Part shown: positions 57,527 through 64,000 of the stretch, piece after piece
Layout: every line of letters begins with the position of its first letter
How positions within the stretch are numbered: the stretch's first letter is position 1
NCBI GenBank assembly: GCA_001510575.1
Contig: LNGK01000016.1
Span: 248,001 to 312,000, forward strand
DNA from: Knoxdaviesia capensis
Taxonomy: Eukaryota; Ascomycota; Sordariomycetes; Microascales; Gondwanamycetaceae
DNA length: 64,000 nt
Direction of reading: 5' to 3'
Translations under genes and position numbers: made by a program
The notes under the pieces: model-generated
Database searches by the model: none
What the model was told of the DNA's origin: nothing
The model's input: only the letters and a program-made list of their open reading frames with translations

Positions 57527-58911
57527 GCATCCAGGTTCGTGACTCTGTCACTTGCGGTAGATTGCGAGAGAGTCGGCTGTGTCGTCTGGCTAGTTGAGTT
57601 CTGGCCGCCGGAAGAACAAATTTTGGCGGTTAGTAAGAGGATTGACTCGAGTGTGACGAAGTTCCTGCTGCCCGTGTTGATCGAAGTATAGCTCCCTGCG
57701 TACCTTGGAACTTCCTCCTATTACATAGGATGGATATAGATGTTATGTGCTCGAGACCAGTGATAACTAACAAAAGCCAGACCTTGGTTCCCAGAACGAC
57801 ACAAATGGGATCCTCAATCTCAACTCCGAGAGATGAGAAGATGAGAATAAATGGAGCAAGAACAGCGCCCGGACATGTAATACCACATTAAGACCAGGCC
57901 AGGCAAACCGGATAGCACCCGGCCCGTACAAACAAGAACCTGGGCATATCAGACCTGGGCAGCCAGCCCGCTTTTACGTTTGCTGTGGCACCATTGGGAC
58001 TGCTGCTCTCCGACTGCGTGCACTTCCCAGCCCGTACACATGTCATAATGCCCACGTTTCTCACCACTCAATCTTCCACGCACACATATCCCCAGTACTC
58101 TCTCCGCGGCCGGGAATGATGTGTATGTACGGGCCCGACGGACTCCCTCTTTCCCATCTGCCAGCAAAGGCGTGCATAGGGTGAATGTTCTGTGGCACGC
58201 CAGAGCTCGGGTGAGGGAGAAGAGGCGGCACAAGGTTAGGAAGAAGAAAGAGACTATGTACGTGCAAACTTGGCTCGGGATGTCTTGTCCGTGTGCCATG
58301 ATACTTCTCTTTCTCTTCCCCAATGTTGCACGACTATGCACTGCACAGAGCTTTGCTCTATGGTTGGCAGTCACACCTCGGGCCGTTGCATGCGGGTTTT
58401 CTCAGTCAAATGCAAACCTCACGGTGTGTCCAGACATACTGGATGGTAATAACCTAATAACCGAAACGCTGGATGTGGGCACACTACTGAGGAAACTGTA
58501 CTGTTGGTCGGTATAAGCTCACACGGCAGTTGGATGGTGTCTAAGATTTCGCGTGCAGGGAATGAAACATTTGCCCTCATTGGCAGTCGGTGTCACACTA
58601 CAGCCGAGATCATTCTGGATGTTATCTTGGCTGGAAAGTAATACAGTTTTGATCAACTGTGGAGGGGCTGTAAGAATCATGGATGGTATGTGGAGGAGCT
58701 ATTTGGGAAATGGTTCATCCCATGCATTTACAACAAACACAACCCTAACCCTAGTTAAATTCAACAACCGAAACAGTATCGAGCTTCAACACACTGTGCA
58801 TGGGGTTGTGTTTACTGACCGATTCTACTCCCTAACTATTCTCTTGACTTCAATTCTATCGACAACAATCAGTTTCTTCCCCTGGAATCCTCACAGTTCT
58901 GACAGACGAAA
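57527..58911. promoter_or_regulatory. Divergent promoter of the LrgAB-like and coiled-coil genes
   Basis: 1.39 kb with no supported gene. A double telobox AACCCTAACCCTAG lies at 58741-58754, about 170 bp upstream of the coiled-coil gene start. Short frames near 58.1-59.0 kb show no features. Confidence 0.5.
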
Positions 58912-60796
58912 ATGGAACCTGACGTGCTGGAGAAGATTTGCCAGGATCGCGACCTCAACGTGTCCCGCAGCGCCATTGTGGAGGCCCTGAGGGATCCCGA
59001 GTTCGCGCTTTGGGCCACCACACACCTCACACAGCAGAATCTGTTGAGTAATGATGAGCTTGCAGAGTAAGGCGAACACTATATTTTCTATGGGTTCGCA
59101 GATGATGCTAACGCCTGCATTCATAGATACACTATTTTGAATGACCAGGGCCGTCTGGACCAGCTTGCTGTATCAGCCGATCTATCCCACGTGCTGCCCA
59201 TCCATGAGCATGAGATACGCGCAGCCATTGACGAGCTCAACCGCTCAACGGTGGCAATTACCAAACAAACCGAGACACTCCGCCTGCAGCATGAAATGCT
59301 GTCCAAGCTCCAGACAACAGACTCCAAGAAGGATGATATGCGCACGTCGATGAACGCACAACGCCTGCAGCTGCGAGAGAGCAAACGCCGCCAGCTCAGT
59401 GCAAAAGTGGACCAGGCGTCACACGAACTGGGTGCCAAGGTTGCGCACGCTGAACAGATAACCGCGGGTTCTGTTGGTGACCAGCCACGCGATGATGGCA
59501 GCCCCGAAACCAACGGTGTCCACCGGTCAGGCATGCAGTTGTCGGTCGATCAGCTCTTCACCGCCGACAACGAGTTACTCAACAGCCTGGAAAAACTGTC
59601 CGGGGAGCTACAGGTCGGATCACGAGATGAAGAGGGCGCCTTGGCCGAACTTCGTGACATGTCCATGAGGTATGTGATCCTCCTTGTCTGCGATTTCCGT
59701 ACGGCCAAACTGACTTTCACTTCACCCAAATAATAGACTTATCAAACACACAGTCGAGCTCGTTCGTACAAAGCTAGACCGTTTGTATCTTGAACACCTT
59801 CTCCAGGAGATTCGCGCAGGCAACGTTGGCCCCGATGCCGCAGGGGCGGATGCGAACGTGGAGCAGGAAGAGCTCGAGAGTCTCTATTCGGAGATTCTCA
59901 TTGTTGCACAGATGTCTGTTGAGCAGCAGCACCTCGAACCCGCACAGAAACAGTTTGATTGGAAGAACGGCCATAACATTCGGCGATCGGCTCTTGCAGT
60001 AGACTATGTATGTTTCTCCATATCCTGCATTGCCGGAGTCCAGAGCTAACGAGTTGTCATGTCATAGATGAGTGCATGCATCAGCCATCTGATTGATCGA
60101 TTGGATGCTATAGCAAAGCGCATAGAGATTGCTCAGTCACACCAGGAATCTCTTAGAGTCGTGGTCGCGGAGTGCAAGAGCGAGCTGGCGACGTTGGTTG
60201 CCCCAAACCTGCCACTCCGAACTGAAAATATGGCGTCTCCCGTCCGGCGCCCCGTCGCCGCCCCACGAGACCACCTGAACAGAGTCCACAGCAACCCTCT
60301 CCGGCGAAATCTCAGCCCCTCGCGGCGCCGATCTTCGGGTGGCATCCCCGAAGATCCTCCTCTGGAACGTCTGCTCCGGGCACTGACAGTGTCACTTCCC
60401 GATTTGTTCTACGATGCGGCCAACTTGAAGAGCGGAAATGGCCCCGGAGTGGCGGGCGAGACTATCAATGTTCTGACTCGGAAGCGGCAAGAACGCACCG
60501 CAAAGTCGACCGATGTAGCCCGAAATGCACAGGCCACATTTGAGACCACCGCGAGCGAGTTTTTCAGCGATGCTGAACGCGCTGCGGAACTACTGCGCGG
60601 CAGCCTACTAGCCGAGACGCCCTTTATCGGGGAAGGCGGCGAGGTGAGACTCGTGGATGCCGAGATTGAGGGATACATTGCGGAGCTGAGCATGTACGTG
60701 GAGCGGATGCGAAAGCGCATTGAGAGTGTGGATCTCGCAAAGGCAAGGCGGACAACCCCTCCAAAAGAGGAGTTCATCAAGACGTGGGGCAACTAG
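58912..60796 (+). CDS. Conserved coiled-coil protein, possibly augmin/HAUS-like
   Basis: Exons 58912-59066, 59127-59669, 59737-60007 and 60068-60796, all GT-AG with frame preserved, give 565 aa. The N-terminus (MEPDVLEKICQDRDLNVSRS) is a small helical domain containing ALWATTHLTQQNLLSNDELA. It is followed by long coiled-coil segments (HEIRAAIDELNRSTVAITKQ onward; LQLRESKRRQLSAKVDQASH). A middle part (LEHLLQEIRAGNV, EILIVAQMSVEQQHLEPAQK) precedes an Arg/Ser/Pro-rich linker (SPSRRRSSGG) and a C-terminal coiled coil ending EEFIKTWGN. The domain order suggests a spindle or microtubule-associated protein such as a HAUS/augmin subunit, but no diagnostic motif is visible, so that is a guess. A telobox lies 170 bp upstream. 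It converges on the next gene with 88 bp between stop codons. Confidence 0.82.
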
Positions 60797-60884
60797 GACT
60801 TTAATGAATATATGTACAAGGTGACTGTGACTGCACATTGCTTTATTTACGTTGCATCCGGTGACAGAATACCATTGCCACGGC

Positions 60885-62089
60885 TCATTCTTCGGTTTCC
60901 ACCATGGCACGGCGTGGAGTAGCCACGCGCATCCACTCCTCCGCAAGCTCGATGTGCTCTTGCCAGAGTAGCTTATCGCCGGTATCCATGGCCTGCAAGG
61001 CCTTCTGGTTATATATGGCAGACATTGTGCGACAGGCGTCAAGATTTCCAGAGCTAGCCAGATGTGATATGTGCTGCTCCATAACGTCAACCTCCTCAGG
61101 AGGAGCGTCGTCGCTCTTTGGCAAATGGTAGAGCTCCATCGAAGCTTCAAAGGTGTTGTGGTCCTTCAGAGCAATTCGCAAGAGGTTGCGGGCAGCCGCT
61201 ACATGGCCGTCAGCGGATAGAATTTTCGCCAGTCTGACCAGGCAGAGGGCCCGCCACTCAAAGGCCGGCCAGTCGGGGGAATGTTCATCGATAGTTGCGG
61301 GCTTCGCATGCTTTATTGAAGATCCAAGCCGTAATGCCTTCTCAAAGGCACGGCGCGCGCCAGCTTGATCACCGTGTTGTAAGAGGATCCGTCCCTGCAA
61401 AACGTACGCATCGGGGTGCCTTTCCGAATTCAACAGGGCCTGAAGCCGGTCGCGGAGTCCTGGATACTGCGGAGAGTTTGACACGACACCTTTCGATAGC
61501 GGCCCGACCATGGATGCTAGTGTCAGTGTTGAGGCGTCATTGCCGAGGGCTGAAGCCGCCTGGAGAAGATTAGATGTGAAATTGATCGCTGGTTGGGATC
61601 GGTCGCTTGAAAGGAGTGATAATATCGCGGTGTCGTGAAGGATGGTCGGAGTGAAGCGGTGCTCTTGGACGGCAAGAAAGATAGTGTTAGGAGTGTGAAA
61701 TTAAGCTGTGATTTCGACTTTTGACTGCTTCAATAGATCAAGGCGGTCGACTCACCCTCCATGAGTATCGGGACCCAGTGCGAAAGCCCATCGTGCTGCT
61801 TGAGCCCAGCGTCAAAGGCCTCTGCACAGGCAAACAGCTCTTGTGAGTTCTTGATATGGAGCTGCGCGGCCTTCGTTTGAAAGTTGGATTGTTTGGGTAG
61901 CACATATTCATGCACAAGACTTAGAGATGGGCCTGTCAGACTTTGCCGCGGAAATGGTTTCGCAGCTATCGACGCCCAACGGCTTGTTATGCGATTGTGG
62001 AGGGGGTTTGGACGTGCTACCACTCGCCAGCCCAGATGGTTAGCAAGCATGCCAATTGGCGCCGCATATGCAAAAGGACGAGGCGGCAT
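60885..62089 (-). CDS. TPR/Sel1-like protein with probable mitochondrial presequence
   Basis: Two exons (61756-62089 and 60885-61663; 92-nt intron from GTGAG to CAAG) give 370 aa. The N-terminus is Arg/Ala/Pro-rich without acidic residues over about 50 positions (MPPRPFAYAAPIGMLANHLG, then RITSRWASIAAKPFPRQS), consistent with import into mitochondria. The body is helical with tetratricopeptide-like repeats: DAYVLQGRILLQHGDQAGAR then RAFEKALRLGS, and EWRALCLVRLAKILSADGHV then AAARNLLRIALKDHNT. It ends with a charged helix EHIELAEEWMRVATPRRAMV. A scaffold or assembly function is likely from the repeat type; no specific family is recognised. It is divergent from the UTP16-like gene across 361 bp. 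Confidence 0.8.
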
Positions 62090-62450
62090 TGATTCGAGAA
62101 ACTGCTATAAGGCGAAGCAAAACGGAGTTGACTTGGAAGTTGGTGCTTAATGACTGAATCTCGGTCCACGACTTGCTGTCATGTGTGCTAAGATGATGCT
62201 TGGGGGATCCGGCTCGGCGCGCGACAAATGCTGCTTATCACCACGTGACGCTTATCTTTTTTTTTTTTTTCAATCCAAAAAATATTCAAGACCGACCTTG
62301 TGAGCTCGTGAAAGTGCCATCATATATTACACGTTACTTATTAGATGTCTTTGGAGTGATCTAGTTTGCTTGTATGTTCCAAGTTTGTATCTTACGAACC
62401 TCATTTATCATAACGTCCGTTTGCCGGCACCTTCTACCCTCGCACGAACA
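62090..62450. promoter_or_regulatory. Divergent promoter of TPR-like and UTP16-like genes
   Basis: 361 bp containing CACGTG at about 62242, a run of T at 62259-62270 and AT-rich DNA at 62320-62345. No other features. Confidence 0.45.
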
Positions 62451-63478
62451 ATGGTGACCACCCGATCAAGCTCGAAGCGGAAACCAGCCGCTGAAGACAC
62501 AGAACTACACATTTCGCCCAAACCCAAGAAGCAACGGAATCTTCCCATGCGGAAGAAGGACGCCGACGGACCCGAAGTCTCTTCGTCTACGCCAGAGATA
62601 ATGACATCCGGACGGATGACCGAACAGAGCACCGTTGCGCCAAAAGCAGGCGCCAAAGCTGCCTCTTCATCCAACAAGATGGAGAGAGGTGCGGCGGCAT
62701 CCCCATCCGAACAGGTGATCGGCACAAGCCCATCCAAATCTGGCAGAACTGCAGCAACCGAGATACCAGACCGCCCAGCGCTAGGAGTCTTGCAGAAAGT
62801 CCGTGAAGTGGTTGCGTCCATCGCCCATGTTGAAGAGGACTCGGACGATGAAGCCCCAGAGGCGGTGTCCACCGTCACAGCTGCTGCGACGGCAAAGTCG
62901 TCTCTTAGGGAAGCTCAGCGGGCCGCGCGAGAGTAAGTTCATGCATTGATATTCCCTGCCTCCATTAAACTACCGGTCCAACTCAGCTAACGACCTGATT
63001 CAACAGGACTGCCGCCGCCGAAAAGCGTAAACGACAGGAACGCGACGCCCGCCTGAAACAGCAAGCTGACCTGCGCAAAGTTACCGAGCCCGAGCCGGCA
63101 GCCGCTATCCCGGGCGATGAAGGCTCGGACCAGCCGCGGAAGGCCACGCAGGGCCGGTCCATTCCGAGCCTGCTCCCGGAAGAGTTTTTGAACGACGATA
63201 GCGAAGACGAAGGGGACGAGCGCGGCGGCGACCTTGATGGCCGGAACGCGGGATCCGCCAAGAAGTCCAACGCGGTTCCGCACCGGACACTGCTCGAGGG
63301 AAAGAAGACGCCTCGCGATCGCAAGGTGGGGTCGACTGTCTTCCGCCTGGTGACGGACGTCGACACCAACCTTGCGCCCAAGAAGCAAAAGTCGTCGCAG
63401 AATGCGAAAGCGGCACTACTGAAGAGAAAGCGCTCGGGATTCAGTGTGTCTGCGGGCTTTGTAAAACGGAGGTACTAA
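62451..63478 (+). CDS. UTP16/Bud21-like U3 snoRNA-associated nucleolar protein
   Basis: Predicted component of the small-subunit processome in 18S rRNA maturation. Exons 62451-62932 and 63007-63478 (74-nt GT-AG intron with CTAAC branch-like site) give 317 aa. The N-terminus is basic (MVTTRSSSKRKPAAEDTELH) with nuclear-localisation-like clusters. The middle is disordered; a charged coiled coil (AAAEKRKRQERDARLKQQAD) follows. The C-terminal third has the family pattern: SIPSLLPEEFLNDDSEDEGD, GKKTPRDRKVGSTVFRLV, LAPKKQK and the basic end LLKRKRSGFSVSAGFVKRRY. The assignment rests on the EFL.DDSEDE and terminal basic pattern; sequence conservation in this family is low. Confidence 0.75.
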
Positions 63479-64000
63479 AAGCTGGGGAAGGCGTGTGGGC
63501 GTGTTTTATAAACATCCAGATTGCAGTCTTACCTGAATATATGTAGTGTCGAGGCCAGTCGTTTCATTTGTGGTATCGACATCTTTCTCTATTGGCTTCG
63601 GGTGTTTACTCAAATACGTGGTGTGGCTGGTCGTGCGACATACGAGCATAGCGTCCGGAGGCCGCGGGTTTGGACTGCCCACGATAGTTGGCCATACCGC
63701 ACGCCGGTATACGTACAGTCCTGTTCTTCCAAGGATACCATTATCAGCTTCCAGAATTGTCAAGAGTGTCCTCCCACTCCGGCACAGGCAATGAACACTC
63801 TAAGTTGGTGGAATCAACACCGATGCTCGTGTCGCAGTGGTAGTGGCATGAATCTTCCTTTCTCTGCCATAACGTGCCTAGCTCTTTCCCAGGCACTTGC
63901 CCGTCGGCGCCCTGATGTGAGAGGGGAGATGCTTTTTGCATCTTCGGAGTGGACCTTCTGATGCTTCCACACCGGGATTCTGGTTACCCCTGATGTTGAC
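63479..64000. other. Right-edge sequence, possible minus-strand gene end
   Basis: 522 bp to the window edge. A minus-strand frame of 85 codons (63506-63763) reads MTILEADNGILGRTGLYVYR and another of 65 codons (63744-63941) overlaps it. Neither shows a domain, and an incomplete gene entering from the right cannot be excluded. Confidence 0.3.

Overview
The window is nuclear DNA from a filamentous ascomycete (Pezizomycotina, probably Sordariomycetes). The genes carry short GT-AG introns (about 50-110 nt), have GC-rich third codon positions and belong to lineage-typical families: Set9/Suv4-20, DUF3112, an OrsD/DUF3505-like zinc protein, a BIM1/X325 copper protein and the family often labelled 'hoxa13'. 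All splice models below were made by eye from splice signals and frame continuity.

Layout. Left part (1-12.5 kb): the 3' part of an Akr1 ankyrin-DHHC palmitoyltransferase, a SET9 histone H4K20 methyltransferase with a very pyrimidine-rich leader, and a Ser/Arg-rich coiled-coil protein. From 12.5 to 26.45 kb there is no recognisable intact gene. That stretch holds microsatellites, telobox motifs, one ambiguous base in a poly-G run, and at 23.55-24.29 kb a degenerate protein-like tract.

Right part (26.4-64 kb), gene-dense. A metalloreductase (FRE) is divergent from a GPI-anchored BIM1-like copper protein. Next come a TM-anchored acidic protein and a Pho80-type cyclin. A putative carbon-catabolic cluster follows: Dal5-type MFS permease, Gfo/Idh/MocA oxidoreductase and secreted six-hairpin glycosidase, with paired CreA-like palindromes in the shared promoter. 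After these come an OrsD-like zinc protein, arginyl-tRNA synthetase (apparently with mitochondrial and cytosolic starts), a DUF3112 seven-TM protein, a secreted phospholipase A2, a Pin1/Ess1 prolyl isomerase, an LrgA-LrgB fusion membrane protein, a conserved coiled-coil protein, a mitochondrial TPR-like protein and a UTP16-like nucleolar protein.

The most interesting leads are the FRE-BIM1 divergent pair (metal acquisition), the MFS-oxidoreductase-glycosidase cluster with its palindromic promoter elements and a 6-nt microexon, widespread AACCCTAA teloboxes that often lie 170-270 bp upstream of start codons, a dispersed GGCAGGAGCG motif upstream of SET9, and the 14-kb gene-poor block with a decayed gene. 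I found no tRNA, rRNA, CRISPR array or intact transposon.
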